A stretch of 64,000 nucleotides of DNA from Alphaproteobacteria bacterium (lineage in GTDB: Bacteria > Pseudomonadota > Alphaproteobacteria > Micavibrionales > Micavibrionaceae), in assembly GCA_016699735.1 (NCBI GenBank), contig CP065008.1:2635001-2699000 (forward strand). Reading direction: 5' to 3'. The stretch's first letter is position 1, and every line of letters starts with the position of its first letter. Positions 1-8,913 of this stretch are shown in pieces. The notes beneath the pieces were generated by a model, which saw only the letters and a program-made list of their open reading frames with translations, made no database searches and was not told the DNA's origin. A program made the translations under genes and the position numbers.

Positions 1-318
1 CAGGCCATCCTGAACAACATGAAGCTCGCCCAAACCATCTTCATTTCCGAAGATCCTAAACTGGCGCGCCAGCTGGTCGAAGGCAAGAAAACCGTGCGCG
101 AGGCCGAAAAGAAAAGCACCGAGCAGCATATCAAGCGCCTGCGAAGCCGTTTGGCCGACACGATGTCCACCAGCGCTCTGCACACCGACATTATCCGCGA
201 TTTCCGCCGCATCAACAGCCATATTACAACGGTCGCCTACTCCATTATCGATACGGCCGAGCAATACAAGGACAAACGCCGACCGGAAACCCCGGAGGAA
301 ACCCCGGCCTCCGCATAG
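1..318 (+). CDS. Na/Pi cotransporter family protein, C-terminal PhoU-like end (partial)
   Basis: The frame is open from the first base and ends at TAG 316-318, so only about the last 105 residues are visible. They form a charged, mostly helical segment (motifs LAQTIFISEDPKLARQLVEGK and SALHTDIIRDFRRINSHI) typical of the PhoU-like cytoplasmic tail of NptA/YjbB-type sodium-dependent phosphate transporters. The membrane domain would lie upstream of the window. The family imports or exports inorganic phosphate across the inner membrane; which it does here is not visible. The internal ATG at 19 is not the start. A strong promoter for the next gene follows directly, so this gene ends its own transcription unit. 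Confidence 0.75.
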   Translation, partial: QAILNNMKLAQTIFISEDPKLARQLVEGKKTVREAEKKSTEQHIKRLRSRLADTMSTSALHTDIIRDFRRINSHITTVAYSIIDTAEQYKDKRRPETPEETPASA

Positions 319-343
319 ACCAACATTTTTCCGTAAGAACACG

Positions 344-372
344 TTAACAAGCGTCCTTTTACAGGGTATAAT
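344..372 (+). promoter_or_regulatory. Sigma70-type promoter of the exopolysaccharide locus
   Basis: TTAACA (344-349), a 17-base spacer, then a perfect TATAAT (367-372). The predicted transcription start near 379 lies after the in-frame GTG at 373. That supports ATG 415 as the start of the SLBB gene. Confidence 0.75.
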
Positions 373-414
373 GTGCTGCATCTTTGGGCAACTTTCGCCC
401 GGCTTTCGAAAAAC

Positions 415-2979
415 ATGTCTCGACCGTTAACACTCGCTGTTGCCCTGTCGCTCCTGTTCTCCTCTGCCCTTGCAACCCAGGCGCAGGACACGGGCCTGCC
501 CGAACCCTTCTCCCCGTGGCTGGAAAACAAGCCCTACCCGGAGGAATACAAACGCGCCTACCTGTCCGAAGAGGGAGAGGAAACCGGAAGGATTCTTCCG
601 ACCCCCAGAGACAGCGCGGACAAACAAACCCTTCAGGAGTTTGAGCCGGACCTGAGGCCAAAGGACGAGCGGCAGAGTGATAGCGCACAAGCCGAACCCG
701 CCCCGTCACCTCTTGAAAACCTTTACTCTCGACGGGCCGGACAGCCTTTGCGCCAGTTCGGCTACGATCTGTTCAACACCGGAAGCGAAAGCCTGAAAAC
801 AGAAGAATCAAATGCGCCTCCCCTCGGCGCAGTGCAGGATGATTTCGTTCTGGGCACGGGCGATGAGCTTCAAATCACCTTTTCAGGACAGCGGACCGAC
901 CAGCAGACCTACAAAATCAACACCGAAGGCATGATTCTCATTAAGGATCTGGCGCCTGTACCCGCTGCGGGCCGCACCATCGGCGAAGTACGCGAAGTCA
1001 TAACAAACGCCGTCTCAACCCTGCCCAACACCCAGGCCTACATTTCCTTGTCGTCTGTGCGTCAGGTCGGCGTGCTGGTGGTCGGCCATATCAATAAACC
1101 CGGCCGCAAAAACCTCACCGTGTTTCACACGGTGCTGGACGCCCTCGGCGCCGGCGGCGGCATCCAGAAGACCGGCTCGCTACGGAAAATCAAGCTGGTC
1201 CGGCAGGGACGCAGCCGCCAGATTGATATTTACGATCTTCTCCTGCATGGCGGCATCATGACCGATATGCGCCTGCAGGACGGCGACCGCATCATCGTTC
1301 CTCCCATCGGTCCGACCGTAGCCGTTGCCGGAGACGTCAACCGCCCCGCAATCTACGAAATCCGCCCCGGATACACGCAGCACGGCAAACAAAGCGAAAA
1401 TCTGAGCCTCGAAGATATGTTGAATCTTGCGGGCGGCATTCTCGTCCCCGGCCAGAATCGCTTCATGCGGCTGGACCTCGATCGTCAGGGCCGGGAGAAT
1501 GTCACGGAGATCGAAAATGCAGAGGCACGGCAATTCGGACACGGCGCCATCCTGCAGGTCTTGAAAAGCGAGGAACGCCGCAGCGGCATGGTCGAACTCG
1601 CCGGACACGTCCGCAAACCCGGCCTGCATGACCTGACCCACAATCGCACCCTCTCCGCCCTGCTGGATTCGCCCGATGTTCTGGGCCGGGACATCTACCC
1701 CCTGCTCGGAGTCATCGAACGCCGGGATCAGGAGCAGCTGGCAACGCAGCATTTTGAATTTTCGGTTCGTTCCGTTTTAAATAAAAAAGATGATTTTAAT
1801 CTGAAGGAAGACGACAAAATTATCCTGTTTTCTAAAACCGATATTTATAAATTAAATCAAGATAATAAAAGCGATCTTCTTCGCAGCGAAAATACGGATT
1901 ATCCACACGCTGCGCTCACGCAATCCATAGGTTTTTCCCCGGACGATACAGCGCTACGCTCATTCCTGAAAGAGCATGGCGTAAATGTGCAGGGTGCCGT
2001 GCGTACGCCCGCCATTTACCCCGTAGCCGAAGGCGTAACCCTCGATCAGCTTCTCGCGGTTTCCGGCGGCTTGACGATGGATGCCGACAGCAGGGATATC
2101 GAAATCACAAACGCATTATCAGTGCATGAGACGGATCAGCGGCCGCAGCGGCGAAACTACGATCTCGATGAAACGCCGGCGGAAACCATCCCGGTCCGTC
2201 CCGGAGACTCCATCCGCATCAAGGAACTCAGCCGCAAAACCGAGGAGCGCACGGTTCTGATTCGCGGCGAAGTCCGCAACCCCGGCCCCTATGATATTCT
2301 CCCCAATGACCGCATCTCCGATCTGATCGAACGCGCCGGAGGATTAACCGATCAGGCCTATCCCGAAGGCGCCGTGTTCAGCCGTGATTCCCAGCGCCGT
2401 GCAGAAAAAAGCCGCTTCCGCTCCGCCGCGCAGGACATGAAACGCTCCCTTGCCGCCGCCGTGCAGCAGGATAAGGACGCCCCCGACGCCGGACAGATTC
2501 AAATGGCCCGCGAACTGGCCGAAGAACTGGAAACCATAGAACCGCTGGGCCGGATCACCGTAGAGGCCGACCCCGACATTCTGGCCGTCAAGCCGGACCT
2601 CGATATGCTGCTCGAGGCCGGAGATCGCCTCTATATCCCCAAGCGCCCGCTCACCGTGCGCGTGGACGGCGAAGTCCTCTCCCCCGCCAGCCTCCAGTTC
2701 CGCAAGGATAAAGACCCGAAGGATTACATCCGCGAGGCAGGCGGCTTCACCTACCACGCCGACAAGGGCCGCGCCTTCGTCATCTACCCGGACGGCAGCG
2801 CCCAGCCGCTGAAAGCAGGGCTTTGGAACCACGACGCGGTCATGATCCCGCCCGGCTCCACCATCGTCGTCCCCCGCGACCCCAAACCCTTTGATTTCAT
2901 CGAAAGCGCAAGAGACGTCAGCCAGATTTTAAGCAACCTTGCCATTACCTCGATATTCATTGATGATATCCGCGACTAA
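415..2979 (+). CDS. SLBB/Wza-type polysaccharide export protein
   Basis: An 854-residue exported protein. ATG 415 gives a signal peptide (residues 1-24, LTLAVALSLLFSSALA, then TQAQ). A Poly_export domain begins near residue 142 (DDFVLGTGDELQITF). It is followed by repeated beta-grasp SLBB units marked by V-x-G-x-V-x-x-P-G: VGHINKPGR, VAGDVNRPA, LAGHVRKPG, VQGAVRTPA, IRGEVRNPG and VDGEVLSPA. By family it forms the periplasmic or outer-membrane channel that secretes capsule or exopolysaccharide. It is much longer than Wza (about 380 residues) and resembles the multi-SLBB OtnA/GumB-like group. No clear lipobox is seen. An AT-rich patch at about 1765-1885 contrasts with the GC-rich remainder. The glycosyltransferase gene follows after 17 bases. 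Confidence 0.85.
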   Translation: MSRPLTLAVALSLLFSSALATQAQDTGLPEPFSPWLENKPYPEEYKRAYLSEEGEETGRILPTPRDSADKQTLQEFEPDLRPKDERQSDSAQAEPAPSPLENLYSRRAGQPLRQFGYDLFNTGSESLKTEESNAPPLGAVQDDFVLGTGDELQITFSGQRTDQQTYKINTEGMILIKDLAPVPAAGRTIGEVREVITNAVSTLPNTQAYISLSSVRQVGVLVVGHINKPGRKNLTVFHTVLDALGAGGGIQKTGSLRKIKLVRQGRSRQIDIYDLLLHGGIMTDMRLQDGDRIIVPPIGPTVAVAGDVNRPAIYEIRPGYTQHGKQSENLSLEDMLNLAGGILVPGQNRFMRLDLDRQGRENVTEIENAEARQFGHGAILQVLKSEERRSGMVELAGHVRKPGLHDLTHNRTLSALLDSPDVLGRDIYPLLGVIERRDQEQLATQHFEFSVRSVLNKKDDFNLKEDDKIILFSKTDIYKLNQDNKSDLLRSENTDYPHAALTQSIGFSPDDTALRSFLKEHGVNVQGAVRTPAIYPVAEGVTLDQLLAVSGGLTMDADSRDIEITNALSVHETDQRPQRRNYDLDETPAETIPVRPGDSIRIKELSRKTEERTVLIRGEVRNPGPYDILPNDRISDLIERAGGLTDQAYPEGAVFSRDSQRRAEKSRFRSAAQDMKRSLAAAVQQDKDAPDAGQIQMARELAEELETIEPLGRITVEADPDILAVKPDLDMLLEAGDRLYIPKRPLTVRVDGEVLSPASLQFRKDKDPKDYIREAGGFTYHADKGRAFVIYPDGSAQPLKAGLWNHDAVMIPPGSTIVVPRDPKPFDFIESARDVSQILSNLAITSIFIDDIRD

Positions 2980-2996
2980 ATGGAAATGAGCGTAAA

Positions 2997-3851
2997 ATGA
3001 CGATTAAACCCTCCTCCGGCCCTTTATTCAGCATTGTCACGGTCTCGAAAAACAACCTCGACGGTCTGCGCCGCACCCACGCCGCGCTGGAGGCCCAGAC
3101 CTTCAAGGATTTTGAATGGATCGTCGCCGATGGCGCCTCGGAGGACGGCACGAAGGACTTTCTGAAAACCGTCAAGGCGAAATGGACCTCCGAACCCGAC
3201 GAAGGCCTGTTCGACGCCATGAACATGGGTCTCAAAAAGGCCACGGGGAAATATGTGCTTTTCCTGAACGCGGGCGACACGCTGGCCAAGCCCGACACAC
3301 TGGAGAAAATCGTAAAGATCACGGCCAAGGAGCCGGACTTTATCTACGGCGACTCCCTTGAAACCGGAAAGGATGCCGAAAAACCATTCTATAAAACCGC
3401 AGGCCGCTACCGCGATTTGCCGAGCGGGATGTTCACGCATCATCAGGCCATGTTCTATCGCCTCGACAAAATCCGCGAGGAAAAACTCTGGTACAGCGTC
3501 ATCTACGACATCGCCGCCGACTATGAATTCACGGCAAGGTTCCTCACGAACGCGAAAAAAATCGTCTACGCCCCCCTGCCCGTCTGCCTCTTCGAAAGCG
3601 GCGGGATATCGCAACAGAAAGCCAGCGAAGGCCGCCGCGAGGAATTTATCATCCGCGAAAAACTAAAGCTGGTAAGCCTCCCGCACAATGTCTTCATCTA
3701 CGCCACCCAGACTCTGGCCTGGCACGTCCGAAAAATGTTCCCGCAGCTTTACGAAAGCCTGAAGGGCAAAAAGCGTGGTGGTGAGGAAGAAACGATTGAG
3801 AAGGAATCAAAAAAATCCGCCACAACAACAAAACCTAACGGCTCAACCTGA
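2997..3851 (+). CDS. Glycosyltransferase family 2 (WcaA/WcaE-like)
   Basis: A 284-residue cytoplasmic GT-A fold enzyme. The N-terminus has the nucleotide-sugar binding strand FSIVTVSKNNLDGLRRT and the loop DGASEDGT. The metal-binding DXD position is occupied by LFLNAGD, as in WcaE-like enzymes. It probably adds a sugar to the growing repeat unit of the exported polysaccharide; donor and acceptor cannot be read from sequence. It lies 17 bases after the SLBB gene and is probably co-transcribed. Its 3' end overlaps the convergent glycosyltransferase by 17 bases. The C-terminal 30 residues are a charged, low-complexity Lys/Glu/Thr tail with no obvious role. Confidence 0.8.
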   Translation: MTIKPSSGPLFSIVTVSKNNLDGLRRTHAALEAQTFKDFEWIVADGASEDGTKDFLKTVKAKWTSEPDEGLFDAMNMGLKKATGKYVLFLNAGDTLAKPDTLEKIVKITAKEPDFIYGDSLETGKDAEKPFYKTAGRYRDLPSGMFTHHQAMFYRLDKIREEKLWYSVIYDIAADYEFTARFLTNAKKIVYAPLPVCLFESGGISQQKASEGRREEFIIREKLKLVSLPHNVFIYATQTLAWHVRKMFPQLYESLKGKKRGGEEETIEKESKKSATTTKPNGST

Positions 3852-4665
3852 CCACCGCATCCGCATACCGTGCCCGGCTGCGCGCAAACGAAAGCCCCGC
3901 CGCGCCGTCCAGAAACCCGAGCTTGAAGATATAGCTGTAAAAAAACATCACCGCCCCGCGCAAACGGGAGCGCCGCAGGAACCGCTTCGCCGCCTCCCGC
4001 CACGGGACGGGGTCACGCGGCCACGCCCCGCGCCGGGTCATCTCAGCTTCCCACCGCGCATAGCGCTCATGCCGCTCGCTCCACCGCCCCTCATCCTCAT
4101 AGGCATGATGCAGAAGCGGCTCATGAACCGATTCAATCCTATAGCCGTCCATTCCGGGCGCGAGGACAGGCTGGTAATGCCCCTCGATCTCTCCCATGCC
4201 GGGAATATCAAGATCATCGACAATCGGAAAACACATCCGCTCCCGGTGAAGAAGGCAGAGCTTGTTGTTCATCATGCCGTGCCGCAAAATCCGCCCGTTC
4301 CAAACGTAACGCCCGCGCACGAAAAATCCCGCGCAGTTATCCGCCCGCCCGCTCTCGAACAGCCGCCGGATTTCAGCAACCAGCGCCTCCGTCACGATCT
4401 CATCCGCATCGACGAAGAAAATCCACGGCGACAGGGTTTCGAGATGCTCAAGACACCACTGCCGCTTCTTGGGATACCGCCCGTCCCAGCAGTAGGAAAC
4501 AACCCGCGCCCCCGCCGCCGCCGCGATGGCCCCCGTGCCGTCCGCGCTATCGGAATCCACGACGATAACCTCGCCGAAAGCCGCAAGCGCCTGCAGACAA
4601 CGCCCGATGCGCGGCTCTTCGTTCTTGGTGGTAATCATCACGGAAACGGGGATGCGCTCATTCAT
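3835..4665 (-). CDS. Glycosyltransferase family 2 (WaaE/KdtX-like)
   Basis: A 276-residue GT2 enzyme starting at ATG 4665. Visible motifs are VSVMITTKNEE at the N-terminus, VVDSDSADGT near residue 40, and the DXD metal site FFVDADE (residues 83-89). The KKRQW segment before the DXD fits the WaaE/KdtX-type subgroup, which adds sugars to lipopolysaccharide cores or related glycans. The gene is the last of a four-gene minus-strand run (ligase-like, GT4, Wzz-like, this gene). Its start overlaps the Wzz-like gene by 8 bases, which suggests translational coupling. Confidence 0.8.
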   Translation of the reverse strand: MNERIPVSVMITTKNEEPRIGRCLQALAAFGEVIVVDSDSADGTGAIAAAAGARVVSYCWDGRYPKKRQWCLEHLETLSPWIFFVDADEIVTEALVAEIRRLFESGRADNCAGFFVRGRYVWNGRILRHGMMNNKLCLLHRERMCFPIVDDLDIPGMGEIEGHYQPVLAPGMDGYRIESVHEPLLHHAYEDEGRWSERHERYARWEAEMTRRGAWPRDPVPWREAAKRFLRRSRLRGAVMFFYSYIFKLGFLDGAAGLSFARSRARYADAVVRLSR

Positions 4666-5491
4666 GCAGATAAAAAATCCCGTAAATCACAAACCCCAGA
4701 AAAAACCCGATCAGGATAAAGGCCGGAAACACGAACCGCGGGTCCGGCCACTCGGGTTTGATCCCCGAAGACGCAGGCTCGACGATCGAGGCCGCATAAG
4801 GCTGGTCCATGGACACCAGCATCTTCAGCCGCTCCTGTTCCATCAGAAGATCCGCCAGCGCCCGTCGATGCTCGGGATTCACGGTCTGGCTCAGCGACTC
4901 ATGCAGGTAGGCAATCCGCTCTTGCGTCTCCAGCCGGAGGGTCTGCCGGATCAGCGTATCGGTGATCTGATGCACCCGCTCGATCAGATACGCCGCGAAA
5001 TTCCGGTCGGGATGCAGATAAACAAGCTTCCGCAGAGGCGTATTCCCCACAGGCTCAAGCCGAACCGACCGCGTTAGATAGCGCGAGAGCTTCTCCGGTG
5101 TCCAGGAGACTTCCGGCGCCAGAAAATCGAACGTCTGATCGAGAATAAGCCCGCGCGCGATCTTTTCATCCTCCAGCAGAAGCCCGGCCACCGACGGTGC
5201 GTTGAACTTGTTCTCGAATTTCATGAAATTGGGATAATTCTGGACGCTCTGGCTCTGCCACAGCATCCGGTCCGGCAACATCGGAAGCTGAAATCCGCTC
5301 TGCCCGATGGGAGAGGCGGGCGCAAGAATCATCTCCGCCCGGTAATAGGGCCGCGCCAGAGTGACGAACGTAAACGCAACGGCAAACCCCGCAAACCCCG
5401 TCACCAGCATCGCAATCCGCGCCGCCCAGAGATCGCGCAAAACATCGAACAGGGTTTTTTCTGTTCGGACTGTAGCGGGGTTTTCACTCAT
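4658..5491 (-). CDS. Wzz/chain-length-determinant-like inner-membrane protein
   Basis: About 277 residues with the Wzz topology: a cytoplasmic N-terminus, a first transmembrane helix near residues 33-54 (MLVTGFAGFAVAFTFVTLA), a long periplasmic and partly coiled-coil region, and a second helix at the end (FPAFILIGFFLGFVIYGIF). Family members set polysaccharide chain length together with the polymerase. The characteristic proline-rich motif before the last helix is represented by SSGIKPEWPDPR. No tyrosine-kinase domain is fused, unlike Wzc. ATG codons at 5494 and 5491 are adjacent; either could start. It sits between GT4 and GT2 genes, consistent with one export system. Confidence 0.7.
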   Translation of the reverse strand: MSENPATVRTEKTLFDVLRDLWAARIAMLVTGFAGFAVAFTFVTLARPYYRAEMILAPASPIGQSGFQLPMLPDRMLWQSQSVQNYPNFMKFENKFNAPSVAGLLLEDEKIARGLILDQTFDFLAPEVSWTPEKLSRYLTRSVRLEPVGNTPLRKLVYLHPDRNFAAYLIERVHQITDTLIRQTLRLETQERIAYLHESLSQTVNPEHRRALADLLMEQERLKMLVSMDQPYAASIVEPASSGIKPEWPDPRFVFPAFILIGFFLGFVIYGIFYLHE

Positions 5492-5511
5492 CACGGCGGT
5501 AACTCAAAAAA

Positions 5512-6753
5512 TCACTCGGGCTTTCGCAAATCCTCCTGCACGGAATCCCATGCCCGCTCCATCCACGCGTCAATCGAGCCGGACGGCGTAAATATCTCGC
5601 GGGCGCGGGCGGCCCCTCCGTGCGCGGCAAACCATTCCTCTCCGCTCATGCGGTACGACCGGACCGCATCGGCCAGCGCCTGCGAATTCCCCTGCGGAAC
5701 GATCTTTCCGGCCTGAAAATCCTTGATGACCTTGGCCGTTTCCGACTGTACCGGCCCCATGAAGATGCAGGGCCGCGCCACCGCCAGAGCGGTATAAAGT
5801 TTGCTCGGCACGACAAACCCCGCTGCCTCCTCTTTCATCGAAACAAGATGAATATCCCCGCTCTCCATGACTTCGCGCAGACGCTCAGCCGGCTGAAAAG
5901 GCAGCAGACGGATATTCTCCAACCCGCGCCTGGTGCGCTCTTTGGCGATATAATCGAATTTCTCCCCGTCCCCGACGAAGACGAATTCGACGTCCGTCAA
6001 TTCCTCCTCAAGAATTTCCGCCGCATCGAGGATAGCCTCGATAGGATGCGCCAGACCGATATTCCCGGCATAAAGAACGCGGAATTTCTGTTTTTCTTTC
6101 AGCAACTCGTTGTAGGGCCGCGCCCCGTTCACGGTCGGCACCGTGAAGAACTGCCCATCCCCGTCATCAGGGACCGGAGCTTCAAGAATCTCGATATCCG
6201 GCCAGTTGGCAATCGTCGTAATCTGCTTCGGGTTCAACCCCTCATACGTCAGATGCTTGGCCATGCAGCGCCCCGTGACGATCACCTTATCACAGGATTG
6301 CATGGCCTTACGGCTTTGCGCCTTGAAGAAATTCATGAGAAATCCGGGCATTTTGATACCCAGCGCGGGCAGAACATCGGGATAAAGATCATGACACCAG
6401 TGGATATGACGGCTTTTCTTCACGGCGGCGACGATACGTCCAGCGACTACGACCAGCGGCGGATCGCTGAGCGTGACAACCAGATGCCGCCCCTTGATCC
6501 GCAAAGCCGTGAACAGCATCTTCATCCAGATCAGCAGATACGAAAGACTCCCGCGTGGACGCTCCGGCGCCTTCACGCGGATGATGCGGATTCCCCCGTC
6601 CCTCTCCTTGACCGCCTTCGGCCCGGTCGTGATGATCGTGACGTGCCATCCCTCGCGGGCGAAGGACTTGGCAAGGTCACGCAAAACCCGCCCCGTCGCG
6701 CCGCGCACGGGAGGATAAACTCGGTTCATGAAAACGATGGTCGGACGACGCAT
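5512..6753 (-). CDS. Glycosyltransferase family 4
   Basis: A 413-residue GT-B enzyme. The N-terminal domain opens with IVFMNRVYPPVRGATGRVLRDL, a donor-independent acceptor domain of the WbuB/WcaI kind. The C-terminal nucleotide-binding domain carries VLYAGNIGLAHPIEAILDA, FVFVGDGE and the E-x7-E-like segment GFVVPSKLYTALA. It probably transfers a sugar onto a lipid-linked intermediate of the exopolysaccharide. Its 5' end overlaps the 3' end of the ligase-like gene by 77 bases, an unusually long overlap. Either the ligase has acquired an extended tail or the two genes are translationally coupled. Confidence 0.85.
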   Translation of the reverse strand: MRRPTIVFMNRVYPPVRGATGRVLRDLAKSFAREGWHVTIITTGPKAVKERDGGIRIIRVKAPERPRGSLSYLLIWMKMLFTALRIKGRHLVVTLSDPPLVVVAGRIVAAVKKSRHIHWCHDLYPDVLPALGIKMPGFLMNFFKAQSRKAMQSCDKVIVTGRCMAKHLTYEGLNPKQITTIANWPDIEILEAPVPDDGDGQFFTVPTVNGARPYNELLKEKQKFRVLYAGNIGLAHPIEAILDAAEILEEELTDVEFVFVGDGEKFDYIAKERTRRGLENIRLLPFQPAERLREVMESGDIHLVSMKEEAAGFVVPSKLYTALAVARPCIFMGPVQSETAKVIKDFQAGKIVPQGNSQALADAVRSYRMSGEEWFAAHGGAARAREIFTPSGSIDAWMERAWDSVQEDLRKPE

Positions 6754-7978
6754 GAGAACTCTGAGAGGGAAACGAAGATGATTCTGATTGGGAAAAGTAT
6801 AGCAAAGAGGAAGAGATCATCAAAAGCGTCAACCCGAAATCCAGCGACTTAAAGCTCGCATAAAGCGTAATATCGATGAGAAAAGGCGCCGCAAGGGCAA
6901 GTCCGAAAACAGGATTCAAAAAAATCAACCGCCCCAGAACCCTTGCCAGCCCTGCGATATAGAAGAACGATAAAATCAATCCACAGACCCCGCACTTTAA
7001 AAGCATCGTCGTGAAAAAATTATGTGTAAAATTTACGCTCACCCCGCCGACAGCCGGGGAATGAAAATGTGCCCCCCATCCTAGACCGAACAGCAGGCTG
7101 AAGGGATTCTGAGCCACAGCGCCCCAAACGGCGGCGGCTTCCTCTGGACGGTTGTTGAACCCCACCTGCTCGGTCTTGCTGAGCAGAGCTTCGAAGACGG
7201 CCGGTAAAAACACAATAAGCGGCAGAAGAAAAAGCAAACCGAGCAACACGACGGGAACCATGCGTCCCGGCCTCTGATAAAGATAAAATCCGCCGATCAG
7301 CAGGACGTACAGAGCCACGGCGCCCAGACTCGCCCGCTGCGAGGACAGCACAAGCGCCGAACCGGGAATAAGGCTGACGAAGGCGCAGAGAATCAGAAAG
7401 GCAAAAGCCTTGGCGCTTCCCGTGCGGACAAAACGCTGCATCGGAAATCCGAGGAGGATGAGAGCGGCGAAGAGAACGGTCGGCATATTCTCCAGATACA
7501 ACAGCTCATCGCTGCAAAACGGAAAGCACGGCCCCAGCCGGGAGATCGCCGAGCGCAACGAAAAAAGAACGCCGATAAATACACCGCAAAAAAAGACAAC
7601 GCGCCCGTACGGGGGATTCTGCGAAAAGAAAGGCTTAAGAAAAACCGGAAGAAACAAAAAGAGAAAAGGAACAAGATCGCGCAGCGCTTGTAAAACCGGA
7701 TGCCCGTAAAAAACAGAAAGGCTGAGGCTGATCCCAAGCCCGTAGATCAAAAAAACCTGTCCCGAACCATACCAGAACGGCTGGTTTCTCGGCGACCGGA
7801 AAAGCGGAAAAACCCCGCCCGCCCCGACACACAGCACAAGCAAGGATCCCACCAGAATCTCAACCCACCCGAGATGATCCGGCGTCGGCGATCCGAAAAA
7901 ACCATAAATCAGGCAGGCCAGAACGAAAAACCCGATCCTGAGATCAGAGAGGCTTATTCCTGTTAGACACGATCCCAT
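6677..7978 (-). CDS. O-antigen ligase/polymerase-like polytopic membrane protein
   Basis: A 433-residue protein with about ten to twelve hydrophobic helices. The Wzy_C/O-antigen ligase hallmark is visible near residues 285-355: FNNRPEEAAAVWGAV, a Gly-rich FGLGWG stretch, then a periplasmic THNFFTTMLLKCGVCG segment (His-Asn followed by a helix). By family it polymerises or ligates lipid-linked oligosaccharides in the periplasm. No Wzx flippase is found in the window. The last 35 residues are Ser/Arg-rich and are encoded within the overlap with the GT4 gene, so they may be dispensable. It heads the minus-strand glycan run. Confidence 0.6.
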   Translation of the reverse strand: MGSCLTGISLSDLRIGFFVLACLIYGFFGSPTPDHLGWVEILVGSLLVLCVGAGGVFPLFRSPRNQPFWYGSGQVFLIYGLGISLSLSVFYGHPVLQALRDLVPFLFLFLPVFLKPFFSQNPPYGRVVFFCGVFIGVLFSLRSAISRLGPCFPFCSDELLYLENMPTVLFAALILLGFPMQRFVRTGSAKAFAFLILCAFVSLIPGSALVLSSQRASLGAVALYVLLIGGFYLYQRPGRMVPVVLLGLLFLLPLIVFLPAVFEALLSKTEQVGFNNRPEEAAAVWGAVAQNPFSLLFGLGWGAHFHSPAVGGVSVNFTHNFFTTMLLKCGVCGLILSFFYIAGLARVLGRLIFLNPVFGLALAAPFLIDITLYASFKSLDFGLTLLMISSSLLYFSQSESSSFPSQSSHASSDHRFHEPSLSSRARRDGAGFA

Positions 7979-7979
7979 G

Positions 7980-8828
7980 TCACATCAAGATCTTGCGCCA
8001 CATATTAAGCGCAACGATGACAATAAAAACCGCAAAGATGATCTTGAGCCGCTTGACGCTGACACTGTGCGCCGTCTTCGCCCCCACCGGAGCCATCAGC
8101 ATACTGGCCGGAATCACGCACAGCCACGCCAGAAAATTGACATACCCGAGAGAAAATGGTGGCAACCCCTCCTTGCCCAATCCGATATAAACATAGCCCA
8201 GAGCCGCAGGTATGGAGATCACAAGTCCGAGAGCGGAGGCGCTGCCTACGGCGCGGTGGATCGGCACCCCGTAAAGGCTCATATAGGGAACGCTCAGCGT
8301 CGCTCCGCCGATCCCGATCAGGGCAGACAACACGCCGATCACATAACCGGCCAGCCCCGTATAAGGCTGCTTGGGAAGAGTTTCGCCCAGTTTATATTTC
8401 TGGTGATCCGCCATCATGATTCCGGCCAGGAACAACATGGCCGTCGCAAAAATCATCTTCAGTGCCTCGCTGCTCAGATCGCTGGCGACAGCTGTAGCGG
8501 AAACAACCCCGATCACGATGCCAACGCCAAGCTTCTTGACCAGTTCAGGATCGACCGCCCCGCGCTTTTTATGCGCCCGCGCCGAAGACCATCCGGTGGG
8601 AATGATGATCGCCAGAGAAGTCCCCACGCACACATGCATAAGATTCTCGGTCGAAAAACCGAACTTCTCTCTCAACCCCTCGAAAATCAGATAAAGACCG
8701 GGAACCAGGATGATCCCGCCGCCGACTCCGAGTAATCCCGCCAGAAAACCTGCGAAACAGCCCAAAAGCAAAAAACTGCCGCTCAGAAACAATAGATCAA
8801 AAGACGAAAAATCAGCGACCAGGCTCAT
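7980..8828 (-). CDS. TauE/SafE family sulfite/sulfonate exporter-like permease
   Basis: A 282-residue inner-membrane protein with two inverted repeats. Each has the family signature: LAGLLGVGGGIILVPGL near residue 35 and LSALIGIGGATLSVPYMSL near residue 165. Members move small anions, often sulfite, sulfoacetate or related organosulfur compounds; the substrate here is unknown. The gene begins just upstream of the ligase-like gene (2-base gap). It may be transcribed together with the glycan genes, though no functional link is evident. Confidence 0.85.
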   Translation of the reverse strand: MSLVADFSSFDLLFLSGSFLLLGCFAGFLAGLLGVGGGIILVPGLYLIFEGLREKFGFSTENLMHVCVGTSLAIIIPTGWSSARAHKKRGAVDPELVKKLGVGIVIGVVSATAVASDLSSEALKMIFATAMLFLAGIMMADHQKYKLGETLPKQPYTGLAGYVIGVLSALIGIGGATLSVPYMSLYGVPIHRAVGSASALGLVISIPAALGYVYIGLGKEGLPPFSLGYVNFLAWLCVIPASMLMAPVGAKTAHSVSVKRLKIIFAVFIVIVALNMWRKILM

Positions 8829-8860
8829 AAACTACCCATATCACCGATTAACATCGACGA

Positions 8861-8887
8861 AAATAATAAAAGCGTGTAAAACACGCC
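8861..8887 (-). terminator. Intrinsic terminator after the secreted protein at 8914-9522
   Basis: A perfect 6-bp stem GCGTGT/ACACGC (8872-8886). On the minus strand it is followed by a T-rich tract (A-rich on plus, 8860-8871). Some T residues on the other side could make it weakly bidirectional. Confidence 0.6.
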
Positions 8888-8913
8888 TTTATAAAAAAAC
8901 ATCTATACTGAAA

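Noticed and set aside
2401..2420. CGCTTCCGC resembling the reversed hairpin core
   Set aside because: Only nine bases match, inside the coding sequence, with no arms.
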